Shown here: positions 35,341 through 48,252 of the stretch, piece after piece
How positions within the stretch are numbered: the first letter of the stretch is position 1
Layout of the letters: every line of letters begins with the position of its first letter
NCBI GenBank assembly: GCA_002914805.1
Contig: JXTB01000125.1
Location: 62,001 to 126,000 of the forward strand
Direction: 5' to 3'
DNA length: 64,000 bases
Source of the DNA: Parasponia andersonii
Lineage: Eukaryota > Streptophyta > Magnoliopsida > Rosales > Cannabaceae
Notes under the pieces: generated by a model
Database searches by the model: none
The model's input: only the letters and a program-made list of their open reading frames with translations
What the model was told of the DNA's origin: nothing
Program-made: the position numbers and the translations under genes

Positions 35341-38300
35341 TAAGGCTCTTTAACATACTTTTACATAAGACCGGTCCCTTCCAGAGATGTTTGCTACATT
35401 ATTCTTTTAATATTCATATTAGATACATTAAATTCACAATGAAAGAATCTATGAGTTCATCACTAAATTCTTATAATATTCATATTAGATGCACTTGACT
35501 AATATCGTAAGTCTTCAGTCTTGCATCGAGGACTTGGAATTAACATTCTTTGTTATTATCACCTGGAAAATGGCTTTTGTACTTGACTATATATGACTCG
35601 GCTATAAAGTAAAGTGTACATTGCTACCAGATTTTCTCTTCTTCTTTTTTTTTTTTTCCGGCTTACATTTTTGTATTCATTTTCTTGATTAAATATATGA
35701 ATGCAAACAGTTATTAGCCTGGCCACTGAACAAGGCAAATATAATTCAAAACATTCTATTTTTTTTTTTCTAGTTTTTTTATTCCTTTTTTATCTTAAAG
35801 ATTTTTTTTTTTTTTTTTTTTGACAAAGTCAATCTGTCCTTTCCTATGTTTGCTTCTTAGTCTGCACATCATTTTAGATGGATTATAAATGCAAAAATAT
35901 TGCAAATGCATGAAAAAAATATCACTAAATACAAGTATGCCGACTGAAATTTTGTCAGTTGTTTGGATGGGTAGTCTAAGATTTGTAAGATTGATTTGTC
36001 TTTGCATGCCGGTCAAATTTATTTGGCATCCGGAACCCAAAGTTTCTATCGAACTACCAAATGATGAACAGAATGATTGAATTTTGTGTCCAATAACCCA
36101 TTCTTGTCTGTTTTCAATGGCCTCTTATGGTTTAAGTCCTTGAGAAGTAACATTGTAAAGGTGCACAACTTTAAGGACTGTTCTCTTTTTTATGAGATTT
36201 GACGTTGCCATGTAGTAAGCATTAGATTTGAATTAAGAGATCATCTTATAGTGGCTGAAAATTCCGTTGTATCCTTTATTTTCCTAAAGTACATGAACAA
36301 GAAAAAGGAGCTTTTGGTCTTGCTGTGTTTCGTTTTCTTTCTGTTAGTTTTTTGGTTCTACAATATAACTCTTCCAATCTTCGCTTCAGGTATGGGATTG
36401 AACAAGAATACACTCTTCTTCAGAAGGATGTTAAGTGGCCAATCGGCTGGCCGGTTGGCGGTTTCCCTGGTCCTCAGGTACATTAATGTGGTTTTTGTCG
36501 TAATTATAAGTGCTTTTTATTTTTCGAAGCTTCCAAAACTCTTAGCAGGATCCTATACTGGTAAGCACTATAACTAATTAACTGAGGCCCGTCAATATGA
36601 TGTTTTGTTTTGTCTTTGTGTAGGGACCTTACTATTGTGGTGTAGGGGCAGACAAGGCCTTTGGTCGTGACATTGTCGATGCACACTACAAGGCTTGCCT
36701 CTATGCTGGAATCAACATCAGTGGTGTTAACGGTGAAGTTATGCCCGGCCAGGTAAATGAGTAGAGAAAATTACAGAAACACAAACTTTTTGTCATGTTG
36801 ATTCTCCTACTACTGGTAATATATATATATATATGGAACGCACTGATGACACTTTGTTTACTTATTTCAATATTTTAACTATCCAAAATATGAAAGTTGG
36901 TTCTCTTGTGTTGAAATGGAACAGTGGGAATTTCAAGTTGGTCCTTCAGTCGGTATTGGTGCTGGGGATCAAATTTGGGCTGCTCGATACATTCTTGAGG
37001 TATAATCACTTAAATGACAATCTTACAAGTTTGCACTCCTTTTTACCATGGTGCTGGGGATCAAATGTTATTTCTAGTTATTACATCTTTATAATGCCTG
37101 ATATTGCAGAGGATCACGGAAATTGCTGGAGTTGTTCTTTCATTTGATCCGAAACCAATCCCGGTTTGCTTAACTTACTTAACTCCATCACATATTAGTC
37201 CTTCTACTTTGTTACTGTTCTTTTCACATGAGTTTTGTGTTTTATTAATTCCTCAATGGATTACCAGGGTGACTGGAATGGTGCTGGTGCCCATACTAAC
37301 TACAGGTATTTGGTTAACCTGTAGAAGTTGACTTGTTCTTTTTGCTTTTCATTCTAAACCCTCTATAATTATAAATTTGCCTTCCATTGATGTTTGAGTT
37401 CATTATTTGGATTTTTTTTTCTTCTCAGCACCAAGTCAATGAGAAATGCTGGTGGGATCGATGTGATCAAGAAGGCGATTGAAAAATTGGGTTTGCGCCA
37501 CAAGGAGCACATTGCTGCCTATGGTGAAGGCAATGAGAGGAGATTGACCGGTCGCCATGAAACTGCCGACATCAATTCCTTCTCTTGGGTAAGATGGTCC
37601 ATATATTTATATTCAATTTTACTATATGCTAATTTGACTGGTCTCCTACCAATGATCAGTTATATCTAGATAGCTGTTAAGTATGGACTTACCTCACAGG
37701 AGTAAGAATTAAGAATATGTTGTTATCTTATTCCAACAGTCCTTGTCTCCGTCAGAAAGTAGCTGCATACATTTCTTGGCAAAATAGATTTTCATTTTTT
37801 CCTTAAGTAGAATTATCAGGTACTAGTGCTAATCCAACATCATTAACCGAGCAGGGGGTAGCAAACCGTGGAGCTTCTATTCGTGTTGGTCGCGATACTG
37901 AAAAGGAAGGAAAAGGTTAGTTTTTCAGTGTTATCAACATCTTCTTAAATTTGACATTTAAACAGACAGAATAAAAGCATATAAACCTTCTGTCAATTGT
38001 AGCTGATATAAAAATGTTAAATACCACAAATTAGGTAATTAAATAAATAATTTCATCGAGTTTAAAACACATATATATGTTGCTCCTGCAATGTTCCTTT
38101 TTTTTTTTTTTTTTTTTTCTGGTTAAACAAAAACATTAAAGGGTAGCGAGGCTGGTGTAACTTTTTATCCCCAGGCAAGTTGAATGAGATCTGTGCAACA
38201 ATTCACGCTACATGTTCACCATCCCATGGTGACTCGAACACATACCATCTTGATCAGAGACCACAAGCATTACTAATAAGTACTCCATCACAATCATCAC

Positions 38301-38417
38301 AATATATTTTGTTGATTTATGACAGGCTACTTTGAAGACAGAAGGCCAGCATCGAACATGGATCCTTATGTTGTCACTTCGATGATCGCCGAGACCACCA
38401 TTCTCTGGAAGCCGTAG
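32922..38417 (+). CDS. GLN1: Cytosolic glutamine synthetase (GS1), 13 coding exons, 356 aa
   Basis: Makes glutamine from glutamate, ammonia and ATP; acts in the cytosol in nitrogen assimilation and remobilisation. Exons: 32922-32995, 33159-33198, 33621-33724, 33898-33946, 34125-34231, 36390-36477, 36624-36752, 36925-36999, 37110-37163, 37268-37305, 37429-37588, 37855-37915, 38326-38417. All introns are GT-AG, and phases join into one 1071-nt frame. The start [12 protein letters not shown] is typical of GS1, and no transit peptide or chloroplast C-terminal extension is present. The N-terminal beta-grasp domain is about residues 19-100, the catalytic domain about 105-354. Metal/substrate residues E129, E131, E192, E199, H249, R291, E297, R311 and R316 are all present. 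Position 161, linked to heat stability in maize isoforms, is Val. The 2.16-kb intron 5 is by far the longest. Appears fully functional. Confidence 0.97.
33542..33577. repeat. (AT)18 microsatellite in GS1 intron 2
   Basis: Uninterrupted AT run of 36 bases, ending 43 bases before exon 3. Confidence 0.95.
33733..33798 (+). repeat. Perfect 33-bp tandem duplication in GS1 intron 3
   Basis: The 33-bp segment beginning CCGTACTAACCACATGACC is present twice, at 33733-33765 and 33766-33798, with no mismatch. It starts eight bases inside the intron. Identity of the copies implies a recent slippage or duplication event. Confidence 0.95.
35060..35129 (+). repeat. 35-bp tandem duplication in GS1 intron 5
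   Basis: TTGGAGCCAATGAGA..., 35 bp, occurs at 35060-35094 and 35095-35129 with two differences (GAGAGTG/GAGACTG and the last base). Confidence 0.93.
35309..35336. repeat. (AT)14 microsatellite in GS1 intron 5
   Basis: Uninterrupted AT run of 28 bases. Confidence 0.93.
38098..38290 (-). mobile_element. SINE-like insertion in GS1 intron 12
   Basis: On the - strand the segment has an internal Pol III B-box-like GTTCGAGTC (38231-38239) about 50 bases from its presumed 5' end, a body of about 110 bp, and an A-tail (21 Ts on the + strand at 38098-38118). That layout fits a plant SINE. A clear A box and target duplication were not found, so the call is tentative. Confidence 0.4.
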
Positions 38418-38603
38418 AAAAGAAAACAGTTCGGAGGGTGTTGGAAAGGAGGGGAAGAGAGGAAGCAATGACAAATTCAAATAAGCCTCTCTTGTGGGTT
38501 AACTGTTTGAATGTTCATATGATGCTTTGATTGATTGGTTACTGTTTGAAATTGATGACATTGTTAAGATGTCTCTTGTGTTTAAGTACTTACGTTTATC
38601 CAT

Positions 38604-38609
38604 AATAAA
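38604..38609 (+). terminator. Poly(A) signal of GS1
   Basis: AATAAA, 187 bases after the stop codon, within a T-rich 3' untranslated region. Confidence 0.6.
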
Positions 38610-38619
38610 AATGTGATTT

Positions 38620-40400
38620 AAAATTGGTTATTATTTTTCATTACATTTCAATCCTCCGCGAGTATAATGTAGGATTTGTTTGATATCAACATTTGATTTC
38701 ATGCGTATATTCATTTGTTATTTTGTTGCTAAAACTGTCAATGTATACGATTTGTATTGAAGTGAAATTATCATAAAATGACCTGTTTTTGTCAATTATT
38801 TGACGAAAGCTTTGACGTTTTAGAAATGGCAGATTAAACCAACGAAATGTATTTTTTAATCAATTATTTCCCTAAATTTTCAACATATATCAAATATAAC
38901 TCCAATAAGCTAATGGGTGAGTCTATTGTCACCTCTTTTGTGTTTTTCCCATAATTTTTTTAAAACCTTTTTTTATTAGTTACTTTTGGTACAATTTTTT
39001 TAATAAAAAGTTATTTACACCTTCTTTCTAAATTCTCTTACCAAAAATTACAATTTATCGTGATCCCTAATTCCCTTGTAGATGACACAGGTAGTTATTG
39101 CCTAATTAAATTTATTTTGAATTATTATACAGCAGTTAAATAATTCAATTTCATTCATATTGCGAAATATTGATTTTTTTAAATCATTTCATAATATTTC
39201 TAGCCATATCCTATATGCATACATATCTCACCGATGGAACTACATAATAATATGACTTCTTTAATTTCTTTGCCTCATAAAGTGTGTGAGAAGAGGGGAA
39301 AAAGGAAAAAAGAAAAAAGAAAAAAGAAAAAAAAAGATTTGCAGCCAGTAGAAACTTTATTGAGTAGACGGGACTCTGTTTGATTCTGTGTTTGTAGGTG
39401 TTTCGTTTAATACCACACCTTGCTTTTTAAGGGGCTCTGTTTTGGAGGATTATTTGCCCTCACTTGATTATCAAAGCCCCCACGTTTTATCCGAAAAAAT
39501 AAAAATAAAATAAAACGTACATGGAAGAGAAGAAAAGAAAGAAAGAAGAGGACTAGAGGAGGGATGGGTACGAGAAGAGGGTGAATACAGAAGGCAAAAT
39601 TAATTTAAGGGATATTTTAGGAAAAGTAACAGGTATAAAAAGTAGTATTTAAGGTTTAGATTTAAATTAAAAATTTGGTTTTAAAAATAATGTAGATGGC
39701 ATAAAAAGAGGGGTGATAATAGAGTTATTCTACGTTAATTAAGGGACATAAAAATGAAATGACATAATTGTCCTTAAAAATAATAAAAACTAAAGTTGTC
39801 ATTAGTCGAAATAAAACAAATTCCAAATCAAAATAAAATAAAATAGGAAAAAAAAAATAGTTTGACTTAATTTGAATCCGAAGGATTTCTTCTTCCAATT
39901 TAAGTCCCCATGTTTATTAGGATAAATAGCACCGCTAGTTCCTAATTTTTTACTCACTTTGCATATCGCTTTCCAAGAGAAATTAGGTCAAATATGTATC
40001 ATAATAGGCATATTTTGGTCTATATATTCTCTTCAATAAAAGTTTGTAAAATATGCATATATTACCTAAAAAATCAGATTTACCCTTAATAAACTATACG
40101 CCAATTTTTTCTTTAATTAAACTGAAATCTCCTCTCCTCCACACCTATATGTTTTTCTATATTACGATTTTTCCAGTTAACCGTTTTATGAGGAATTGAA
40201 ATTGTAGTATCAAAAAAGAATAAAACGAGAAATACTAGAAAAGTGAGAAAAAAGAATTTGAAAAGAAAATTTCGTTTTCATCTCTTATATCATTGTCAAA
40301 CTCATCCTTTCCCTCTCTGCTCTCTTCATTCATCACCAATTAGTTCTGGCTATAGTCTAAAATAACATATTATCAAATTTGAGATGTTATAAGGTTATTT
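38620..40400. other. AT-rich spacer downstream of GS1
   Basis: No gene seen. A repeated GGAAAAAA/GAAAAAA purine tract lies at 39296-39336. Confidence 0.5.
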
Positions 40401-42220
40401 ATGTATTAAAAAATTATTTTAAAATTATTTTTTTGAGTTTTAAGCAAAAAAATCACGATAATTTTTTTTGGATTTTTGATGACATTTCGATGAAAATTAT
40501 ATTCTCATTTAAATTTTGATGAAAATGGTATTTTTGATAATTTTTGATGAAATTTTGATGCAATTTCGATGAATTTTCGATGCAATTTCGAAGATATTTC
40601 AATGAAAATGGTATTCTCAGTAATATTTCAATTATGTAAAAACTCGGATTTTGGGAGAGTAATTTGGACAATTTACCAATTTTCCAGATAAAATATTGTG
40701 GGGATTAATTTGCAAAAATTTTGTGCAGAGGAACTAAATTATAAATTTTGGAGACTAGATTGATAGAGATTTGAAATTTTGGGACTTATGTGCAATTTTT
40801 GAAAAATTGTACAACCCATTCAAAACAAGCCACGTGGCATGTTCACTCATCTCTCTCTCTCTCTCTCTCTCCTGATCTCACCTTCTCTCTCTCGCTCTCA
40901 CTCGTCGCTCTCAGCCGAAGGAGGACGAATGAACGCCGGAGCCGCCGCAGCCACTGTCTGGTCTGCTAGGCCACTGGCGGAGTCCTCTCGCGCTGCCAGC
41001 AACTCGTTCTGCCCGTCCCCGGTCGCCGCCGAGCTCCCCCTCGCCGGAAAACACCATTAATGGCCGTTTTGGAGTTTTCATCACCGTGACGATTCCGGCT
41101 GTTTCAAGCCGCGTTCTTGGGCTCGTTGAGTTTGTATCATCGCAAAGATTGTCAAGGTATATATTTTACGATCCCATTTTGCCCGGATTGAAAGTTGCCT
41201 TTTTGGGTGTTTTTGAGTTTCGAATTTTAGTTTTTAATCCGACTGTTAGATTTCGTTTTTATTTTCATTTTTGGAATGTACTTGGAAAATGGAGAAGTTT
41301 AATATATATATTGTGTGGTTTGGTGATCGGCACGAAAATCGAGATCGAACGGTCGAGATTTTGTCTCGTTTTACGTGCCACCGGTTCGGTATGGGCCCGG
41401 ACACGAATTGGACACGTATATGTCTAACTTAGTTATTTTGGATACTAGGAATTCAGTGAAGAGACCGTTTGTGGAGTTGAAGCTCCGGTACGAAGTTGGT
41501 TTTTCGCAAGAGGACGATCGTGGGTGTGGGATTAGTTCCCGACCTTTCGAGTGATCATCCAACGGTACTTTGAGCATCCAATAGCGTGGTATCTCTATTC
41601 TAGTGAGGTAGGGATTCGGTTACCTCTTTTTTACGTCATTTTGAATAAAACTTATTTTCTGCAACATATGAGAATAAATGTGATTTTAAAACTTTTAAAT
41701 ATCTGTAATGGAATTGAATAGTATGATTTATATATTGGATTGCTCTGGGAATTTTCTAAGTGCAGGTTATTTTTGGATATATTAAAATATGGCCGTTATA
41801 CTGCCATTTTTTCTATAAAACCCTATTATGCATGTTTTACTGAAAAACCAGAGTATAGTAGTTTTTAGACTTCAGTTCTGTATTGCATGTGTCATAGGAT
41901 CATACATGAGCACCGTGTTAGCATTGTGGGTTTTACAGTGTGGCGCTACGTGCCCCACCGTCGGTGAAAGTTCGTAAATTCGCGCAGGGTTTGTTCCTTT
42001 GATTACCTCCCCATTTGGCAGGCGTAGATAATTCAGTTGCCCTTCCAGGTTTGGTAGGCGACACACGGGTGTCCCCTCCGTGTATGGGCTTAGGTGTCAG
42101 GCAGGCTGTTAGGCATACTTAGTGCCATCATCCTGGGTTTCCACAGATGAGAGGATGAGAACTCATGGGTATAGGTTAATTTGTGTCATGTGCATATGGA
42201 TTGATGGTAACGTTAATTAA
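40400..42220 (+). mobile_element. Degenerate LTR, same family as 4044-6324
   Basis: The layout matches the element at 4044: AT-rich start with 'gggac..' words, a CT run (40850-40871), a GC-rich island (40915-41060), then ACACGTATATGTCTAACTTAG (about 41414) and AGGAATTCAGTG, corresponding to GTCTAACCTAG and TGAATTCAGTGG at 4890-4920. Short degenerate repeats around GATGAAAATGGTATT and TTTCGATG occur at 40475-40620. Ends are not definable and the CGTAACA terminus is not found, so it is probably truncated on the right. Confidence 0.5.
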
Positions 42221-43380
42221 AAAAAAAAAAGAGTAACGTTATAAGGCACTAGTAGTGCTCATTACCTTAATCTATTATTGGGTGATTCTAATTAATATAA
42301 TAGATTTTACATATATCTCATATGAAGTGTAACTATAATTAGTCAATAACAGACTGATATATTATATAGTGTTGTGTACCATATGGTACTTCATAATATT
42401 ACTAAAAAAAAAGTATAAAAACACTCCATTTAGTAGTCAGATAGCTGACTTAAATTTTACTTTGATCACTAAACTTTCATTTGATTCTGAATTATTTACA
42501 ATAATACTACAATTGATCATTTAAATTAAAAGAGTAATATAGTTATGTGGTTGAGATTTTATCGTCTCTTAGACTTAATTCAGTCGTAAGATTGTCAATA
42601 TTTTTGGTCTGAGGAGTGAAACTATAATTTTGATAAAAATTAGGGTGATAAGTGCAATTTCCCGAAGAAATATATAATAAGGAACCAAATTACAAAAGAG
42701 GTAAAACATTAGAGAGTAATGGCGCATTGTACTTTCCATATTGCCCTAAAATGCACTTTTAGAGGGGAAAAAGAAGAAGAACCATTGGATGTTAAAAAAA
42801 ACCCTCAATAACAAAAACAAAATTTGGTGATGGATATGCAAACTGAATAAAAAGTCAGGGATCAGTTTTGTTATTTACCTTGTAATTTTCCACCTAGTAC
42901 TCGTCAAAAAAAGATTAATGGTGGAATACTGGAATTTGATGATTAGGATGAAAAGGCCACAGTTTTTTGGGTTTTGGGAACATAAACACAAGAAAAAAGT
43001 AGCCAAAAACTGATCTCCGACAGGTATAACCGTGAGAACTAATAATGCAAAACAACCTTTTGGATGTCCAATACTAAGGGACCATGGGTCGACCTAAGTT
43101 TCGAAATCTGAGTCAACCCATGAGATAATTTATCAGTGTGGAACACTATGACTGAATTATGCCCTCATCTCGTTCAATATGCAAACAACCTGCATAAGCC
43201 TAATCTCCTCACTAATAGGGTCAAAAATTTTCCTTCTCATTTTATTACCTATGTTATTACCTATGTGACATTCTAAAGGTACTTAGATTTTTTTGGGGTC
43301 TTGATATTTCAGCAAATAGGCAGTTACTATTAGTGATTATCATAATATTCACATTTCAGAAAATAGGCAATTACTCGTTT
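42221..43380. other. Non-genic spacer
   Basis: AT-rich, no gene or clear repeat recognised. Confidence 0.5.
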
Positions 43381-45123
43381 AGTTCTTCAATGATGTCTTG
43401 GTCTTCCTCGAGCTAGTTCTCATGACTCTTGGGACTTCGTATGTAATGGGAAGGAACAAACGGAAAACCTTTTCAGCTATAAAGAACAAGGTCTGGAAAT
43501 ATGTTCAAAGTTGGAAGAAGTGTTTATTTTCTGTTGGTGGGAGAGAGGTTCTTGTGAAGGCGGTGATCGATCGTGCCGATTTCGAGTTATCTTTATGTGT
43601 TTTTTTAAAGTTTCAACTACTCCGTGTAATGAATTACGGTCTATTGTTTTAAGGTTATAGTGGGATAGTTGTCATGGAGATAAAAAGTTGGTGTATACGT
43701 GGTTCCTTGGAGTCAGGTTTGCCTTCCAAAATATCTTGCTGGGTCAGTTTTGGTAGCTAAGCAGGCCTGGAGTCTTCTTAATGATCCTTCCTCTCTAGTA
43801 GCGAGAATTCTTAAACATAAATATTTCCCTAATTACTCTTTTCTGACAGCCCAAGATAAAAAGTGGTTCATCATATCTATAGTAGTAGAGTCTTTTGTGG
43901 GGTTGGGAGTTGGTTAGCAAGGGCATTAGAAGGAGAATTGGGTCTGGTGCAAATGTTAGAATTTTTGAAGATCTGTGGCTTCCTCGATCGACCTGTTACC
44001 TTCAATTCCATTTCTTCACAGAATGACAATGTAGATTTAATGCAAGATTTAATATCTTTTCCAGCTCTTTGGGATGTTGCCAAGATTAACCAAGTTTTTA
44101 TCCCAATTGATAATGAATTAATCGAATCTATTCCCTTGAATCTCACTGGTCAGGATGATCGCCTTATTTGGCATTATGAAGCCAGAGAGGGTCTTATTCA
44201 GTCAAGAGTGACTATCATCTTCTCCTTCATGATATCATTTCTCAACTGGAGTCGAGCTCCGCTTCCTTGAGTAAGTGGTGGCGAACATTGTGGAAGTTGA
44301 ATATACCTCCAAAAGCCCGTAATTACTCTTTGGAGGATTTACCGTCATGCTGTTCCAAGTTGTGACAATTTACTAAGAAGGAATATTATCAGTTCCTATT
44401 ATGCTAGACGTTAGTTTGTCAAAGAAACTCATTCTCATGCTTTATTCTGTTGTGAAATGAGTAAAGGGGTATGGAAGCAGGTGAAATTTCGGGAGCTGAT
44501 TAAAATAATTTTTGTTTCGTCTGCTCGTGATTCGTTGCTTGTTGTTTTTTGAAATGTTGAGAAAGATTTTTTTGAACGCTTTGCTATGATCCTTTGTGCT
44601 ATATGGTCTGAGCTGAACAGAGTTCTTCATGGTGAACCCAGTCGTGACTCTTCTTTAATCCTCGAATCAGTTTTTTATCTTCTCTTTGACTTTCAGCGGC
44701 ATTTGGGACCGAGTAAAAGAGTGTAGAACTCTTCCCCTCCAAGTAAATGGGTGCCTCTAACTTTGAGTTGTGTGAAGCTGAATGCGGATGCATCTGTTCG
44801 TCCGGTAGATGCCTGAGTCGGTTTAGTAGGTGTGTTCCGGCCGAACAGCAATGGTTGCGTTAGGGCTTATTTTGCTAAGAAATTCATGGGTTCTGTCTCG
44901 ACTGGGAATAGTGAATTTTAGCCATTCGGGAAGGGCTGTTGCATGATGCTTGTTAAAATTTACAAGTGAGTGAGGTCAAATGTGACGCTTCAAAAGCAAT
45001 TCAACGACTGGGTGGGGATGCAGTTTTAGGCGATAATACTCTTTTAGTTCATGACATACAAAATTTGTCAGCAGTTAATGCTAGTTGTGATCTTGGTCCC
45101 TTATTCCTTGTGAAGGAAATATG
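43381..45123 (+). pseudogene. Non-LTR retrotransposon (LINE) 3' end: RT, zf-RVT, RNase H
   Basis: A + strand relic spread over several frames. Successive parts match plant L1-type LINEs. First the end of reverse transcriptase (GRNKRKTFSAIKNKVWKYV, then GGREVLVKAVI), then AKQAWSLLNDPSSLVARIL (about 43760) with KYFPN. Then comes the zinc-finger 'RVT' region (RLIWHYEAREG, about 44160; LWKLNIPPKAR, about 44295) and finally a plant RNase H-like end (VKLNADAS, about 44780; GLLHDACQ). Stops and frameshifts are many. The 5' part with endonuclease is absent, as expected for 5'-truncated LINE copies. Confidence 0.82.
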
Positions 45124-45300
45124 GTGACCCACAAAAAATATATAATATTTGCGTTCTCTAGTATATAGGCAACATTCATAGTGAATGGCGTAAAATAGCT
45201 TTAGTTTCGAGAAACAAATAACTAAAAGTGGATGTACGGTCTTGGTATAAAAAATAAAAGAGCTAAAAATATATATGTAGGTTATACAAACCCATTTACT

Positions 45301-48252
45301 TTAAGGTTCTCCCCATTTGACCAAGAGTGACATTGTACATGCCCCTAAGATGAGTGCGAAACTTGCAGCAAGTTGGAGCTTGAAATTGTTTACCATTTTA
45401 GAGTTCATAAAGTCAGCAGCTAGAAGATCGACGAGAGACATGTAAATTAGAACTCCAGCTGATGCTGCTAAGAGAAGCCCTTGAATAATGAGTGATGATG
45501 GGCTCTTCTCATTATAGGTATTGGATATTCCAGTGCCAACGGCTATCCCAGCTGGTGTGGTTAGTGAAAAAAATAGCACCATAGTTGCTACTGTTTGACG
45601 CTTGAATTTTGCCTGTACAATAAATAAATTCTCCATTATTTGCCCCTATCTCCCCCAATTTGGGTTACTAGAATTAATTTTAAATAAGGAAAATTGCCTG
45701 TACAATAAAAAAAATTCTTAATAATTTAGTCAAAATCCTCAGTTTTGTTCTTCTAATTTCAAAAATAACTAAAAAATCTCATTGGATTTGCAATTTAATA
45801 CAAATTATTTCGCACATCAGTTTTTACTGGTATAAATTGATATGCAAAAACGACAAAATGACCCGTATTCTAAAAGTTGTAACCAAACAAAGACTAACTC
45901 AAAAAATCAAATGGTGGTGGAAAGAAATAAAAAGAATTGTGTAAGAAGATTAAATGAAGAAAAATCCTATATATTTTTTTTTTGTTTATTAATAGTTTTT
46001 AAGGTATCTTGGTTATTTTAAGGGAAAAATACTTAATTTTTGCCCAAATTAGTGAGAGCGGTATAATTTGTTTAGAAATATTAATCAAAGAGAGAATTTT
46101 GGTATTTAGGAGAAGTAGAGGGATAAATTACATATATAGCCTAATTTTTTGACATATTTTTGTACTTTTCCCTCTAAATAATTGAAAGAGCCGTGGTCAA
46201 TTATTGAGTAATACTGTGGGCGTGTATATATATATATATATAAATAGCCTAATTTTTTGACATATTTTTGTACTTTTCCTTCTAAATAATTGAAAGAGCC
46301 GCGGTTAATTATTGAGTAACACTGTAGAGCGTATATATATATATATATATATCTAATTATAATTACATTTTAAGTAGATTTAATTTATTAATATAATTGA
46401 AAGAGCCGTAGTTAATTATTAAGTAATACTGTGGAGCGCATATATGTATATATATATATATATATCTAATTATGATTAGATTTTAAATAAATTTAATTTA
46501 TTAATTAGGATCACCTAATAATAAATTTATATATGGTATTATACGTAGCATTAATCGATTGATTTTGTCTTCAAAATTGTTTTATTTAGCCTTTTAAGGG
46601 GAATTTTAGGGGAACAAAATCAAGTAACATCATTAAATTCTAGGATAACCAAAGAATATTATTTATTAAGAGTTGGTGAGTACCTGATAGATGCACCCAC
46701 CAAGTCCCACGCCCTCAAAAAATTGATGAAAGCTAAGAGCTGCCACAAGAGGCTTGATTATCTTTGGACTTTGAGAAGCACCAAGGGACACCCCAATTAT
46801 CACCGAGTGAACCACTATACCTATCTCCAAAACCTGTAAGCTGTAATTAATTATATGCAGTATCAACATATATTTTAAAGCAGAACAAATTCGATTCTCC
46901 TTGGTAATCATAAACTGTAAAGCCCTTTATCTATTTGAGCATGGATCATATCGAAAATTGAATTGCTCAGTCTAATTTTAAATGGTTCCACGTAAATTAT
47001 AGAAAAGTGAATTAAATAAAGAAAGAAAAAAGAAAAGGAGAACAGAAAAACTTAAACCCTCGGTCCAAGACTTTAGGAGAGGTAGAAGACAAAGACAACC
47101 AATTAAAAATAAAAAATAAAAAAAACCATCATGGAAACATTAGGGAATATTAAGAAATTATTTTGAGATGGGGATTCTGCAAATGTCCAAAAATGAAGCT
47201 TAATCAATTATTACTTTGCATGGCTTAGGAAAAAAAAAAAAAAAAGAGGGGAATCTATTAAGATAAAAGAGTTCACAGAAAATTTCGTAAAAATAAATAG
47301 ATATTCGATTAAAAAGTAAAAAGAGAAATAGAGCAAATCTCTGAAAGTATTAATTTATATACTTGGTATATTTAAAGAAAACAATTGAAGATTAAATTAC
47401 CTGGTATATTTAAAGAAAACAAATGAACATTTAGTTTATTGACTTTAAAAAATGGGTCATTTTTCATAAAGGCTCCAAATAATAACAGGCCCTAAAAATC
47501 ATTAAAAAGTAAAATTCAAACATGAAACCACAAAATATTAAAATTAAAGAATCTTCATCATACAGAAATAAATAAACAAAAGTACAAAATAACAAAAAAA
47601 GAGGGGAATCTGCAGAAATAAACTTTATGAGTTTCTACTTTACTTGAGATATGATCTTTTGGCGAATAAGTTCGGAGAAATTTGATCTTTCCAAGTCAAA
47701 TGAAGAGCCATGAATATGATGATTATCAGCATTATGGCTTGCCCCATGGTCATGACTAATCTCCTCGTCGCCATTAAAAGGCTGAGCTTTGTTCAGCTCA
47801 GACCTCTTATGGTACCCAGTAGCAAGAGATTCCATCATCAATGTCCCAATAGCCGAAAACATTGCCACAAACCCTGCAAAGGGAAACTGTCTCCATGGAT
47901 TTTCACTAAGGCAAGGGCTTGTCAAGCTCTCATAAGCATCCGGGAATACGTGAATGAACCCGGTTGATAAGATCACGCCCGCTGCAAAGGCCTTGATTAG
48001 GAAGTAAATGTCGTTATCCGGGTTCAGCGAAGGCAAATTCTTCACCATGAATGGAAGACAAACTCCTAATGCACCACTTGATAGAACTGCTGCTATGGCT
48101 ATGAGCTTGTATTGAAGAGCCTCTGATTTGTTTTGTTCTTCTACTTGAGTTTGACATGTGCAGGTTGAAGATACTAGGATTGGTGATAGAAGAAAGATTA
48201 ATGAGCACAATATTGTTGTGAAGTTGGTACATGGTTGAAACAACCTGGACAT
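45301..48252 (-). CDS. ZIP-family zinc/iron transporter, 3 exons, 356 aa
   Basis: Membrane importer of Zn2+, Fe2+ or related divalent metals. Exons on the - strand: 48252-47644 (203 codons), 46833-46684 (50), 45612-45301 (103 plus stop). Both introns are phase 0 with GT-AG ends (GTAAAG, GTACTC donors). Start: the ATG at 48252 is the first in frame; an upstream TTG would not be used. Residues 1-30 form a signal peptide ([14 protein letters not shown]). TM1-3 lie at about 48-68, 80-102 and 124-142. The variable loop 143-200 is His-rich ([16 protein letters not shown]), as in metal-sensing ZIP loops. TM4 carries the signature [12 protein letters not shown] (212-223) and TM5 [12 protein letters not shown] (239-250), with the pore His and Glu intact. 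TM6-8 follow. The sequence is close to the plant IRT/ZIP group, but the isoform and metal cannot be decided here. Confidence 0.94.
46137..46505. repeat. About 108-bp tandem repeat with TA tracts in ZIP intron 2
   Basis: Three partial copies of a unit containing ATTGAAAGAGCCG (46181, 46289, 46396), AATTATTGAGTAATACTGTGG and a TATATA run of variable length. The first two copies also share TAGCCTAATTTTTTGACATA (46137, 46245; period 108). The last two share ATCTAATTAT...TTTAATTTATTAAT. The intron is 1071 nt, so the repeat makes up a third of it. Confidence 0.85.

Noticed and set aside
40839..41427. Short + strand frames next to a CT-rich leader, resembling a gene start
   Set aside because: The region matches the LTR family at 4044-6324 in layout and words, and no gene continues downstream.
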